Origin: an uncultured Bacteroidales bacterium
Lineage (GTDB): Bacteria > Bacteroidota > Bacteroidia > Bacteroidales > Paludibacteraceae
Reading direction: 5' to 3'
Length of the DNA: 41,626 bases
NCBI GenBank assembly: GCA_900321605.1
Contig: ONWR01000015.1
Location: 1-41,626, forward strand
In this document: in pieces, positions 27,530 through 35,600 of the stretch
Layout of the letters: every line of letters starts with the position of its first letter
How positions within the stretch are numbered: position 1 is the stretch's first letter
Program-made: the position numbers and the translations under genes
Notes under the pieces: model-generated
What the model saw: the letters and a program-made list of their open reading frames with translations, nothing else
Databases searched by the model: none
What the model was told of the DNA's origin: nothing

Positions 27530-28374
27530 ACTGTGTCCATGAATGATTTTTGAACCTTGTTAAAAAGCATAAGGCCGAAGATTAATAATACGAGTGTGAA
27601 AGCAGCACTATAGGCAAGCCAAAGCCAACTGAACTGACCTTGCCCCAAAAGCGAGTATTTGATCGCCTCCATCACCGGCGTAACGGGATTCAGACTCATT
27701 GCCAGATGCAGTTTCTCGTTCGTTACCATACTCAGCGGATAGATCACCGGCGTGACATACACCCAGAGCGAGATGATCTTGGCTAACATGATCTGCAAGT
27801 CGCGGTATTTAGTCGTCATGGACGAGAAGATCATACCAAAACCTACAGCCATAAGCGCCAACAGCACGATCAGAACAGGGAAAAGAACCAACTGCCAATG
27901 AATGACCAGCTCCGTTCCGGTAGCTACATAGTAGATATAGAAGGCGGTGAAGATCGCCAACTGGATTGCGAACGACAACAGATTCGTCGTCACCGCTACC
28001 AGAGGCATGATAATACGCGGGAAATAGACTTTACCGAAGATATCTGCGTTCGATACAAATGAATTGGAGGTGGCGCTCAAGCAACTGGAGAAATAACCCC
28101 AGACCGAAATACCGAGCAGGTAAAATAAGATCGGCGGCACACCATCGGTCGGGATATTGGCTATACCCCCGAATACCGTCACATAGACAATCACGCTCAA
28201 CACCGGTGTAATGATAAACCACAGCGGACCGAGGATTGTCTGTTTATATGCCACACGGAATGCCCGTTCTACGAACAGAACGAACATATCGCGATACCGC
28301 CATATCTCTTTCCAATCCACCGCAAGCAGTTTATCCTTCGGTGTGATGACCATATCCCATTGATTTTCTTTCAT
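27526..28374 (-). CDS. ABC-2 type permease, Wzm/TagG-like (first copy)
   Basis: A 282-aa permease with the same layout: FVERAFRVAYKQTILGPLWFIITPVL, VFGGIANIPTDGVPPILFYLLG, NADIFGKVYFPRIIMPL and MTTKYRDLQIMLAK. It overlaps the MMPL gene upstream and its paralogue downstream, each by ATGA, so all three are translationally coupled. Two different permeases in tandem suggest a heterodimeric channel, whereas most Wzm proteins are homodimers. That is inference from gene order only. Confidence 0.9.
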   Translation of the reverse strand: MKENQWDMVITPKDKLLAVDWKEIWRYRDMFVLFVERAFRVAYKQTILGPLWFIITPVLSVIVYVTVFGGIANIPTDGVPPILFYLLGISVWGYFSSCLSATSNSFVSNADIFGKVYFPRIIMPLVAVTTNLLSFAIQLAIFTAFYIYYVATGTELVIHWQLVLFPVLIVLLALMAVGFGMIFSSMTTKYRDLQIMLAKIISLWVYVTPVIYPLSMVTNEKLHLAMSLNPVTPVMEAIKYSLLGQGQFSWLWLAYSAAFTLVLLIFGLMLFNKVQKSFMDTV

Positions 28375-31300
28375 TCTTTACTATCAGATTTGACTTCACC
28401 ATTAAACCGGTTCTTCTTGCCATACACTACCCATCTATCCAGCGCCACTAACACAGCAGGCACCACAGTCAGCGTCAGTACGATTGCCATAAAGGCACCG
28501 ACTGCCAGACATCCGACGATATTACTAATCATCAGATCGTCAATAAACAGTGCCATCGCTCCAGGACCCAATACGGTGATCAGACCGGAAGTCAGAATAG
28601 TACGGATCGAACCTCTGTACGCCGCACAGACCGCATCCAGTTGGAACATGGTCTTACGGCTCTCACGATAATAGCTGGCGAAAAGAATACCATAGTCTAT
28701 CGTAGCACCCATGAGGATTGCCTGCACAATCAGGTACGCGAGGTATAACATCTGTCCCGTAACCCATCCTGCCACCACTACATTCACATACACCGCCGTC
28801 ATGACCGTTACCACCAAGATAGTCGGTACGATCACCGAACGGAACGTCAGCGCCACGATCAGGAAAATCGACAGAATAGTCAGCAGCGACACCACATTCA
28901 TCTCATGGTCAAAACCGCCGCGCATTTCAGCGTACATCACCGATTCGCCTACGTAATAATGCTCGTGCTTCAGACGGGCGTCCGCCAAAGCCGTCAGCGT
29001 ATCAACAAACGCATAGGTCTCCGGCGACTCTTTCGGCAGCGAGGACAGAACGACCAAGAGCGAGTGATTCTCCTTGCGCAACATTCCCAAACCGTCTTTC
29101 ATCTGCGCCTTGATATCCGTAGCTTGAGCTTGCACCGAATCCGGCAGCACATCTGCCAAACGCGGGTCATAAACCATCGTGTCGCACAGATAGACTAACA
29201 GCGGCTCAAAGCCCAAACGGAGCGTATCACATTGACTATGCACAGCGCCGTAATAATCGTATAATAAGGACATCTGCGCCGGAGTCACCGGATCTGCTTT
29301 GACGTTTGACAACTTCATCAACCTTGCTAACTTGGACGCCATCTGCGCAGAGGTATATTCCTTTCCTCCGAACACCAACTCGGTGAACAACTCTGCCTGC
29401 AGATCCTCTCTCGAAGGACCTTTGTGTGCCGGAACGGGCTCTACCATAGGCTTGGACTCTACGGACAGAGCACGGCTCGTATCGGTACTATGCAAGGTAC
29501 GCTGCACATCCACCACGGAGTTGACGATCTCCTCCGGATTCATCTCGGCAACAGGCGTCACCTTAGCTATCTGAGGCTTCTCTTTCTGAGGCGGATAAGC
29601 AATCGTCATCAACTCATCATCCGTAAAGCCGTCTATACCGAACGCACGGAGAAGGATATTCAGATCCGTAGGCGTCAGAGAAGCGTTCTCATTCGCCAAA
29701 TCCATCAGATAAGCACGTTGCCCCAATTGGGTACGCTGCTCATCAGAGATCATTCCCGCCAAACCCGGACGCTTGAACAGATCATCCACCAACAGGTGTA
29801 CATACTGCAACGGTGTGAGTTTCTTCACTTTACCATGCGCATAGCCAAAGACGAGCTGCGTCTGAATAAGCGTCGAACCGATGAACAGAGACATCTCCTT
29901 GACGGACATCGGCAGGCGGATAGCCGTCGTGTCGGTCAGCTTACGCATCTCCACCGATGTAGCAGATGCCTGTTTGGCATTGAGTTTCTCGATGAACGGA
30001 ACGATAGCTATCTTGTCTATATTCATCTGCGGAACAGTGAGCGTATCTTCATAGATAGCCAAGGGCTCCATAGTAGTCGTTAACGGAGCGATGGTCTCAC
30101 GTTTGAGGACAACCGAATCTTCCAACAACTCTTCGTCCACGGCGGCGATTACCGGCTCTTCTTGCTGAGCTTGAGCAGCGGGCTGCTCTTTCTCCTCCTC
30201 CATCGGTGCCACATCGAGCATCGACTGCAGATCCGCTATCTGTTTCTTCATATCCTCATCCAGATACGAAGCAAACAGCGGATTTGAAGCCACATGCGAA
30301 TGTAGGAACCGCGCTACGTCCGGGAACGCCAGATGCAGATGCTCTTCCCCGCCCTGTGAGTGCATGTAATACAGCAGCTTCATCATCTCGGGATTGATCA
30401 TATCCAGCGCCTCAGACGGTACTTTGGTACCTTCCGGCATGAAACCCTTGAAATCCGTCAGCAACGAACGAACATGGCTCGCCATCTCGACAGGCGTCAA
30501 GGGCTGACTCATCAGCGTCGGATACGAGATCACCGACTGAATACCGGGCTGCGCCATCAGACTGTCCACTAAGCTATAGACCGAATCCTCGTCCTGCGTG
30601 TCATACACCAACACGAACGGATTCGGAGAAGGGAAGACTTTCTCTATCTGCGACTCTGCTTCAGCGGAGAAGAAGATCGTCGTCTTGCTGGAGAGATACC
30701 ATGATCCGAAGAACAGCAACACGGCGCCTACCGCCATCGGCAATTTATGCCGCGAGATGAACAAGGCCATCTTGTCCGTAGGAGGAATATAGGCTTTCTT
30801 CGCCGTAAAATTGATTGTCTTGCGGAACAGCAACATCAGTGCCGGCATAGCCGTGAACGTACAGATAAGCGAACAAACGACACCTTTGGCAAGCACGATA
30901 CCCATATCTGCGCCGATTTTCAGACGCATGAAACAGAGCATCAGCAGACCTACTACCGTCGTCAAAGCAGACGAAAGGATAGAAGGAGCTGCACGCTTGA
31001 TAGCATGATTCGCGGCTATACCTGCCGTTTCTTTATCAGTATGCTCGTCCTGCTCCTGACGGTAACGGTTCAGCAGCACGATACAGTAATCCAGCGAAAG
31101 CACCGCTTGCAGGATAGAGCCGATGAAGTTCGTGGTGATGGATACAGAAGGCAGCAGGGCGTTCGTACCCATGTTCAGCACGATAGCGAGCAAGGCGGTG
31201 ATCAAGATCACCACGGGCTCAAACCAACTCTGTGCCATCACAAACAGCACTACCATGATCAGCACGGCAGCGAAGATCATGACCGACACAGGAGGTGTAG

Positions 31301-31718
31301 CGCCGTCCTGACTCGTCTCCACTACGCAGTTTCCACCAAAACGGTCACTGATCTGCTTGCCTAAAGCTTTCTGATCCACCGACTTCGGTACATCCAGATC
31401 AAACACCGTGTGGGTACTATCCGCACTATAGCGGTACGACACACCGTTCACATCCGGATAACCGTCCAGCAACGTACGGATACCGGGTACTTCGTTCGGA
31501 CGAAGACCTTCGAACATCACATGCACATCTGTTCCTGACATCTGAGCGGAAGAGCCAAACTCGGACATGATAATCTCCAAGCCGCGCTTCATCTGAGAGT
31601 CATCCGGCAGATATTTCGTCATGTCGGCATTGACATTCACGTGGAAGGTCAATACCCCGCACACAACTGTCAACGCAACTGTAATTGCAAATAATATGTA
31701 ATGGAAACTACGCTTCAC
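28371..31718 (-). CDS. MMPL/RND-superfamily transporter
   Basis: A 1115-aa inner-membrane transporter, probably for lipids or hydrophobic envelope compounds. It has two related halves, each starting with one membrane helix followed by a periplasmic domain and then a block of five helices. First block: about 145-345 (VSVMIFAAVLIMVVLFVMAQ, LDYCIVLLNRYRQE). Second block: about 930-1100 (VVSLLTILSIFLIVALTFRS, TIDYGILFASYYRESR). The SLDYCIVLLNRY and IDYGILFASYYRES signatures are those of MMPL proteins. The second periplasmic part (about 400-900) is unusually long, with an acidic Pro/Gln/Glu stretch near 515-535. The start codon is GTG at 31718. It overlaps the permease gene, which suggests a joint envelope export role. 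Confidence 0.92.
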   Translation of the reverse strand: MKRSFHYILFAITVALTVVCGVLTFHVNVNADMTKYLPDDSQMKRGLEIIMSEFGSSAQMSGTDVHVMFEGLRPNEVPGIRTLLDGYPDVNGVSYRYSADSTHTVFDLDVPKSVDQKALGKQISDRFGGNCVVETSQDGATPPVSVMIFAAVLIMVVLFVMAQSWFEPVVILITALLAIVLNMGTNALLPSVSITTNFIGSILQAVLSLDYCIVLLNRYRQEQDEHTDKETAGIAANHAIKRAAPSILSSALTTVVGLLMLCFMRLKIGADMGIVLAKGVVCSLICTFTAMPALMLLFRKTINFTAKKAYIPPTDKMALFISRHKLPMAVGAVLLFFGSWYLSSKTTIFFSAEAESQIEKVFPSPNPFVLVYDTQDEDSVYSLVDSLMAQPGIQSVISYPTLMSQPLTPVEMASHVRSLLTDFKGFMPEGTKVPSEALDMINPEMMKLLYYMHSQGGEEHLHLAFPDVARFLHSHVASNPLFASYLDEDMKKQIADLQSMLDVAPMEEEKEQPAAQAQQEEPVIAAVDEELLEDSVVLKRETIAPLTTTMEPLAIYEDTLTVPQMNIDKIAIVPFIEKLNAKQASATSVEMRKLTDTTAIRLPMSVKEMSLFIGSTLIQTQLVFGYAHGKVKKLTPLQYVHLLVDDLFKRPGLAGMISDEQRTQLGQRAYLMDLANENASLTPTDLNILLRAFGIDGFTDDELMTIAYPPQKEKPQIAKVTPVAEMNPEEIVNSVVDVQRTLHSTDTSRALSVESKPMVEPVPAHKGPSREDLQAELFTELVFGGKEYTSAQMASKLARLMKLSNVKADPVTPAQMSLLYDYYGAVHSQCDTLRLGFEPLLVYLCDTMVYDPRLADVLPDSVQAQATDIKAQMKDGLGMLRKENHSLLVVLSSLPKESPETYAFVDTLTALADARLKHEHYYVGESVMYAEMRGGFDHEMNVVSLLTILSIFLIVALTFRSVIVPTILVVTVMTAVYVNVVVAGWVTGQMLYLAYLIVQAILMGATIDYGILFASYYRESRKTMFQLDAVCAAYRGSIRTILTSGLITVLGPGAMALFIDDLMISNIVGCLAVGAFMAIVLTLTVVPAVLVALDRWVVYGKKNRFNGEVKSDSKE

Positions 31719-31753
31719 TTTTCAAATTTTGTTTTAAGACCGTTGCGCCCTTG

Positions 31754-31802
31754 GACTATCGACTATCGACTATCGACTATCGACCAACGACCAACGACCA
31801 AC
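31754..31802. repeat. seven-unit heptamer array between rluB and the MMPL gene
   Basis: GACTATC four times, then GACCAAC three times, ending GACC. The second unit is the reverse complement of the GTTGGTC phase of the array at 7674-7771. Confidence 0.95.
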
Positions 31803-31813
31803 GACCTTTCACA

Positions 31814-32914
31814 TTAAAACTGCCCCATCTGGAGGAAAGATACCTCTTTCGGAGTCAGGAAACGCCATTTACCGCGACCCACGTTCTTCTTGGTCAAACC
31901 GGCAAACGACACGCGATCCAGATTGACTACTTTGTAGCCTACTTTCTCGAAGATTCGGCGTACCACACGGTTCTGACCCGAGTGAATCTCCAGACCGATA
32001 TGCTTGCGGTCCTCTTTCGGGAACTCCAAGGCATCGGGGATGATACGCTCGTCATCCAGTACCACACCGGCACGAACGATAGCCTCATCGACCTCCTCCA
32101 AATCACGATCCAACGTTACGGCATAGACCTTCTTCTTGTGGAATTTCGGATGCGTCAACTTAGCTGCCAAATCACCATCATTGGTCAACAGCAGCACGCC
32201 GGTGGTGTTACGATCCAGACGACCTACCGGATAGATACGCTCGTTGCAAGCATTACGCACGATGTCGATCACCGTGTGACGCTCCTGAGGATCATCGGTC
32301 GTGGTGACAGTATTCTTCGGCTTATTGAGCAAGATATACACTTTACGTTCGCGACGAACGGGCTGATCATGGAAACGAATATCATCCGTCGGCAGCACTT
32401 TCACGCCCAGATTATCTACCGTCACACCATTGACGGTGATCACACCTGCTTGAATGAAATCATCTGCTTCACGACGGGAACAAATACCTGCGTTGGCAAG
32501 GTATTTATTGAGACGAACCGGCTTGGTCGGATCTTCGTGTTGCTCACGATAAGTCTGCTGCTTGCGGTTCGAATAAACACCATTGTTACGTTTAGGTCTA
32601 CCTCCGAATGACGGACGACTCGGACGCTCTGAACGCTCACCGTTGAACGAACGCTGTGGACGTTCTGCACGTTCACCATTGAACGAACGTTGCGGACGCT
32701 CGGTACGCTCACCATTGAAACTGCGTTGTGGACGCTCGGTACGCTCACCATTGAACGGACGACTCGGACGCTCGGTACGCTCACCATTAAAACTACGTTG
32801 CGGACGCAACTCTCCGTCCTCGCGACGGAAACGCGGACGAGCATTTACCGGCTCGCTCTCTCTGTGAAAACGCGGACGAGGTCTGCGTTCTCCTTCGTTG
32901 TTGGAATTAAACAT
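31814..32914 (-). CDS. rluB: 23S rRNA pseudouridine synthase, RluB/RsuA family, with repetitive basic extension
   Basis: A 366-aa protein. Residues about 130-365 are a standard RsuA/RluB enzyme: an S4 RNA-binding domain (VRLNKYLANAGICSRREADDFI), a connecting HDQPVRRERKVYILLNKP, and the catalytic loop with its aspartate in YPVGRLDRNTTGVLLLTNDGDL, then GLEIHSGQNRVVRRIFEKVGY. Residues 1-130 are Arg/Pro/Gly/Asn-rich, with five near-identical 12-residue repeats (38-97, PQRSFNGERTER type). Basic disordered extensions occur in Bacteroidota RluB proteins and probably bind RNA; the precise repeat is the local feature. RluB cannot be separated from RluF/RsuA on sequence alone, but the large 23S-type assignment is the usual one here. 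Confidence 0.92.
   Translation of the reverse strand: MFNSNNEGERRPRPRFHRESEPVNARPRFRREDGELRPQRSFNGERTERPSRPFNGERTERPQRSFNGERTERPQRSFNGERAERPQRSFNGERSERPSRPSFGGRPKRNNGVYSNRKQQTYREQHEDPTKPVRLNKYLANAGICSRREADDFIQAGVITVNGVTVDNLGVKVLPTDDIRFHDQPVRRERKVYILLNKPKNTVTTTDDPQERHTVIDIVRNACNERIYPVGRLDRNTTGVLLLTNDGDLAAKLTHPKFHKKKVYAVTLDRDLEEVDEAIVRAGVVLDDERIIPDALEFPKEDRKHIGLEIHSGQNRVVRRIFEKVGYKVVNLDRVSFAGLTKKNVGRGKWRFLTPKEVSFLQMGQF
32624..32803. repeat. five 36-bp coding repeats in rluB
   Basis: Five in-frame units of 36 bp, each encoding a 12-residue block (PQRSFNGERTER, PSRPFNGERTER, and variants with A or S at position 10). Units differ by a few substitutions. The array can expand or contract without breaking the frame. 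Confidence 0.93.
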
Positions 32915-32996
32915 GTTTGCTTAAAACATTAAAACATTAAACATTAAACGTTTTCAAAGTGGCCCTCACGGGTCACATGCGTACTCACGTACGCGC
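32915..32996. other. rluB leader with AACATTAA repeats and a small hairpin
   Basis: Short AACATTAA-type units (about 32923-32950) and a 6-bp hairpin (GCGTAC 32979-32984 with GTACGC 32989-32994). No TAnnTTTG promoter was found, so rluB may be read from the rpmF side. Confidence 0.55.
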
Positions 32997-33007
32997 GTTA
33001 ATTAGAT

Positions 33008-33066
33008 AAGGTGAAAAGGCAAAAGGTGTTATTCCCTTTCGCCTTTTACCTTTTGCCTTTCGCCTT
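33008..33066 (-). terminator. long inverted repeat directly after rpmF
   Basis: A 20-nt arm (33008-33027) pairs with a 19-nt arm (33048-33066) with one bulge and one G-U pair around a 20-nt loop. Both arms consist of AAAGGC/AAAGGT-type repeats. It starts 2 bp after the rpmF stop, so it could act as a terminator or attenuator before rluB. There is no strong U-run. Confidence 0.5.
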
Positions 33067-33067
33067 A

Positions 33068-33250
33068 TTAGGCCTCAGCTTGTTCGATAGCCAATTTACC
33101 ACGGTAATAGCCGCAAGACGGGCAAACAGTGTGGTAGATGTGCAATGCGCCACAGTTCGGGCATGTTGCCAATGTCGGAGCTTTTACTACGTCATGGGTA
33201 CGACGCTTAGCTTGTCTGGTGTGGCTTTGTCTTCTTTTAGGATGTGCCAT
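33068..33250 (-). CDS. rpmF: 50S ribosomal protein L32
   Basis: A 60-aa protein with the L32 start MAHPKRRQSHTRQAKRRTHD and a zinc ribbon made of CPNCG and CPSCGYYRG. It lies 43 bp after the DUF177 gene, the widely conserved yceD-rpmF order, and shares that gene's promoter. All four zinc cysteines are present, so this is the zinc-binding form. Confidence 0.97.
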   Translation of the reverse strand: MAHPKRRQSHTRQAKRRTHDVVKAPTLATCPNCGALHIYHTVCPSCGYYRGKLAIEQAEA

Positions 33251-33293
33251 AGTTATTTACGTTTTTAAAATTTACCAATTACTTTCTCTATTA

Positions 33294-33749
33294 TCAATTT
33301 TCTTCGGGTTCCGGCTCGTCACATAGGTGATCATGGAGGAGAAGTTCCATTTGCTGGTTGCACTCACCCGGTTGGTGACTGTGAACAAGCGGAATATTGA
33401 TACTTACTATTTCATAGGCGAGCCATTGGAGATCAAGAGTGGACATCTGCGATTTGTCATCGGACATCTCTTCTTCGTCTTCCGAAAAAATCTCCTGCTC
33501 GTCTTCTATTTCAAGGGGCATCGGGTCGAGGCATCGGTCGCACACAACAAAAACAGTTCCATGAACCGATATCTTGAGCGTATAATCCTCCTCCCGGAGA
33601 TTGAGCACCGCTTTGCAATCCACCTTTCCGCTCAGCACTTCCGACTTCTCCAACGATGTAAAGAACTCGTCATTCAGCTGAATATCAAAGGAATGAGTGC
33701 CTATTGGCATTCGTTTCAAATCGATGATATAGGGGTTCTGCTCGCTCAT
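33294..33749 (-). CDS. DUF177 (YceD) family protein, rRNA accumulation factor
   Basis: A 151-aa protein upstream of rpmF. The family pattern CDRCLDPMPLEIEDEQEIF is visible in the middle, followed by an acidic stretch (EDEEEMSDDKSQ) and the C-terminal LVHSHQPGECNQQM. YceD/DUF177 proteins are linked to 23S rRNA accumulation. Promoter 33767-33797 lies very close to the start, giving a leader of only about 12 nt. Part of the acidic loop (SDDKSQMSTLDLQW) is written in the short-repeat style seen elsewhere. Confidence 0.9.
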   Translation of the reverse strand: MSEQNPYIIDLKRMPIGTHSFDIQLNDEFFTSLEKSEVLSGKVDCKAVLNLREEDYTLKISVHGTVFVVCDRCLDPMPLEIEDEQEIFSEDEEEMSDDKSQMSTLDLQWLAYEIVSINIPLVHSHQPGECNQQMELLLHDHLCDEPEPEEN

Positions 33750-33766
33750 AGGCGCAAAATCGGGTG

Positions 33767-33797
33767 CAAAGGTACTACTTTTTTTTCAAATATGCAA
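33767..33797 (-). promoter_or_regulatory. Bacteroidota-type promoter for the DUF177-rpmF operon
   Basis: Minus strand: TTG (33797-33795), 20 bp, TACCTTTG (33774-33767), 18 bp before the start at 33749. Confidence 0.87.
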
Positions 33798-33817
33798 ATA
33801 TTTTCGCAAAAAAATTG

Positions 33818-33845
33818 CTTTCGACTTTCGACTTTTGACTTTCGA
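33818..33845. repeat. four 7-bp units after pheS
   Basis: CTTTCGA, CTTTCGA, CTTTTGA and CTTTCGA, directly downstream of the pheS stop. Confidence 0.93.
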
Positions 33846-33850
33846 CTATT

Positions 33851-34891
33851 TTAGCAACTCTCAAATTGCCGCAAGAACCGGACGTCGTTCTCCGAGAACA
33901 GACGAAGGTCTTTCACTCGGTATTTGAGGTTCGTGATACGCTCTACGCCCATACCAAAAGCATAGCCGCTATACTCCTTGCTGTCAATACCGCAAGCCTC
34001 CAACACGTTCGGATCAACCATGCCGCAGCCTAAGATCTCAACCCACCCTGTGCCTTTACAGAACGAGCAACCTTTTCCGCCGCAGATATTACAACTGATA
34101 TCCATCTCCGCACTCGGCTCCGTGAACGGGAAATAACTCGGACGCAGACGGATCTTCGTCTCCGAACCGAACATCTCCTTGCTGAAATACAGCAGTGCCT
34201 CGCGCAAGTCCGCAAAACTAACATGCTTGTCGATATACAGACCTTCTACTTGGTGGAAGAAACAATGCGCACGAGCGGAGATTGCCTCGTTACGATATAC
34301 TCTACCCGGGCATAACACACGAATCGGCGGCTTTTGGCTCGTCATCACACGCGTCTGAACCGAACTCGTATGCGAACGAAGCAGCACATCCGTCGGCTTC
34401 TGAACACCCTTCTCTTTCTCAATAAAGAACGTGTCCTGCATATCGCGTGCAGGATGCTCCGGTGCAAAATTCAGCATTCCGTACACGTGCTTGTCGTCCT
34501 CTACCTCCGGTCCCTGAGCGATCGTAAAACCGATGCGGGAGAAGATATCCTCTATCTCCTCGCGAACCATAGACAGCGGATGACGCGTACCCAAAGCAAT
34601 CGGATCCGGCGTACGAGTCAAATCCAACTTGTCCGCCTCTGCCTGCTTGGCTTCAAACTGCTCTTTCAACTCGTTGATACGGCTCTCTGCCTGCTGACGA
34701 AGCTGGTTCAACATCTGTCCCAACTCCCTTTTCTGGTCTCCCGGAACGGTACGAAACTCATTGAACAGCGCGGTGATCTCGCCTTTCTTACTCAGATACT
34801 TAATACGCAGGGACTCCAACTCCTCAGCACTCGTTGCCTTCATCTCGCCCACCTGCGCAAGTAATGTTTGTATATTCTCTTTTAATGCCAT
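33851..34891 (-). CDS. pheS: phenylalanine--tRNA ligase alpha subunit
   Basis: The catalytic alpha chain of the (alpha-beta)2 enzyme that charges tRNA-Phe. The 346-aa protein has an N-terminal tRNA-binding coiled coil (about 1-90) and the class II core, with motif 2 in RVYRNEAISARAHCFFHQVEG and motif 3 in GYAFGMGVERI. The cysteine-rich insert ISCNICGGKGCSFCKGTGW is found in many bacterial PheS proteins. The beta-subunit gene pheT is not next to it, as is common in Bacteroidota. It has its own promoter at 34919-34949. Confidence 0.97.
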   Translation of the reverse strand: MALKENIQTLLAQVGEMKATSAEELESLRIKYLSKKGEITALFNEFRTVPGDQKRELGQMLNQLRQQAESRINELKEQFEAKQAEADKLDLTRTPDPIALGTRHPLSMVREEIEDIFSRIGFTIAQGPEVEDDKHVYGMLNFAPEHPARDMQDTFFIEKEKGVQKPTDVLLRSHTSSVQTRVMTSQKPPIRVLCPGRVYRNEAISARAHCFFHQVEGLYIDKHVSFADLREALLYFSKEMFGSETKIRLRPSYFPFTEPSAEMDISCNICGGKGCSFCKGTGWVEILGCGMVDPNVLEACGIDSKEYSGYAFGMGVERITNLKYRVKDLRLFSENDVRFLRQFESC

Positions 34892-34918
34892 AATGCGGAT
34901 AATTTACAAAATCGGCTA

Positions 34919-34949
34919 CAAAATTACTGCTTTTTTTTGACATACGCAA
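34919..34949 (-). promoter_or_regulatory. Bacteroidota-type promoter for pheS
   Basis: Minus strand: TTG (34949-34947), 20 bp, TAATTTTG (34926-34919), 28 bp before the start at 34891. Confidence 0.86.
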
Positions 34950-35024
34950 ATAAAAAGCAAAAAAACATAAAAATTTGCCGATTTTACGATTGAGAATATT
35001 GCCTCCCTTTCCCTCTGTGCACTT

Positions 35025-35280
35025 TTCGCGCATCATTGCGCGAATCTTCTCTCCCCCTTATTGGGGGAGCCGGAGGGGGCTTTTTCATTTTTCATTTCTG
35101 TCGCATATTTGCGGCAGTTTCCCTTTCGGCCTATTCCCTTCCTCTCCCCCCCCTCTCTCCTTTCATTCGGCATTTCCCTTTTTGTATCCGCCAAGCTTGG
35201 CGGATTGGAAATGCCGCTTCCCCTTCGCTCTGCTATCTTCGCCCTCATTTTTCATTTCTGTCGCATATTTGCGGCAGTTT
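35025..35280. repeat. hairpin block with a 36-bp direct repeat
   Basis: Hairpins: TTCGCGC/GCGCGAA (35025-35044); CTCCCCC/GGGGGAG (35051-35069); CTGTCGC/GCGGCAG within each direct repeat; and a composite stem with outer arms 35168-35177 and 35207-35216 (CGGCATTTCC) around a perfect 20-bp palindrome at 35186-35205 (centre CCAAGCTTGG). A 36-bp sequence is repeated exactly at 35085-35120 and 35245-35280. Confidence 0.8.
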
Positions 35281-35310
35281 TCCTCTCTTCGCCTCTTCTT
35301 TGTCCCTTGC

Positions 35311-35338
35311 GTCGGGATTTAATCCCGACATTTTTTTT
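35311..35338 (+). terminator. intrinsic terminator, rightward
   Basis: An 8-bp stem GTCGGGAT/ATCCCGAC (35311-35318 with 35322-35329), loop TTA, then a run of eight T at 35331-35338. No rightward gene ends here, so it would terminate a transcript of the hairpin block or shield the next promoter. Confidence 0.75.
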
Positions 35339-35398
35339 GAACATTTTGGGTAATTTTGGACAAAAATAAGAAAAACATTGTTTTCCAAGCCCCAAAAT

Positions 35399-35429
35399 TT
35401 GCATATATCAAAAATTTTGCGTACCTTTG
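35399..35429 (+). promoter_or_regulatory. Bacteroidota-type promoter for the 292-aa gene
   Basis: TTG (35399-35401), 20 bp, TACCTTTG (35422-35429). Transcription would start near 35436, leaving a leader of about 165 nt before the start at 35601. Confidence 0.87.
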
Positions 35430-35490
35430 CACCAAAATTCAGGACAACCTCTCATCCCCTAACCCTCTCACCCACTAACCCACTTCAAGG

Positions 35491-35572
35491 GCTCTGCCCG
35501 AGACCGGATACAGAGCGGATCGAGACCGGAAAGGAGGTATCCTAGACCATGCTAATTGTCATACCACTATAA
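35491..35572 (+). promoter_or_regulatory. leader with hairpin, SD-like site and 7-codon open frame
   Basis: GCTCTG (35491-35496) can pair with CAGAGC (35511-35516). CGAGACCGGA occurs twice (35499-35508 and 35521-35530). AAGGAGGT (35531-35538) is a perfect Shine-Dalgarno-like site 10 nt before an ATG at 35549 that opens MLIVIPL and stops at 35572. Strong SD sites are rare in Bacteroidota. Confidence 0.45.
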
Positions 35573-35600
35573 CAATCACATATACAACGTTTTACAGCCA

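Larger units (their letters stand above)
34892..35600. other. 709-bp intergenic region with hairpins, direct repeats and a leader
   Basis: From left to right it holds the pheS promoter, a pyrimidine-rich hairpin block (35025-35280), a terminator-like hairpin (35311-35338), a rightward promoter (35399-35429), and a leader with a strong ribosome-binding-like site and a 7-codon open frame. The open frames across 35030-35370 are low-complexity S/F/P-rich products of the pyrimidine bias. I do not regard them as genes. Confidence 0.7.

Noticed and set aside
31685-32611. 308-aa plus-strand open frame
   Set aside because: It is antisense to rluB, and its front translates the heptamer array.
32624-32803. 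CRISPR-like regular repeats
   Set aside because: The 36-bp units are contiguous, without spacers, and code a regular peptide inside rluB.
35085-35280. Two 36-bp repeats as a minimal CRISPR array
   Set aside because: Only two copies 160 bp apart, with other hairpins between them, and no cas gene.
35033-35369. Several S/F/P-rich open frames in the hairpin block
   Set aside because: They arise from pyrimidine-rich sequence in three frames at once and look like no protein.
35531-35543. Fragment of 16S rRNA 3' end
   Set aside because: Only a few bases around AAGGAGGT resemble the anti-SD complement; the surrounding sequence is not rRNA.
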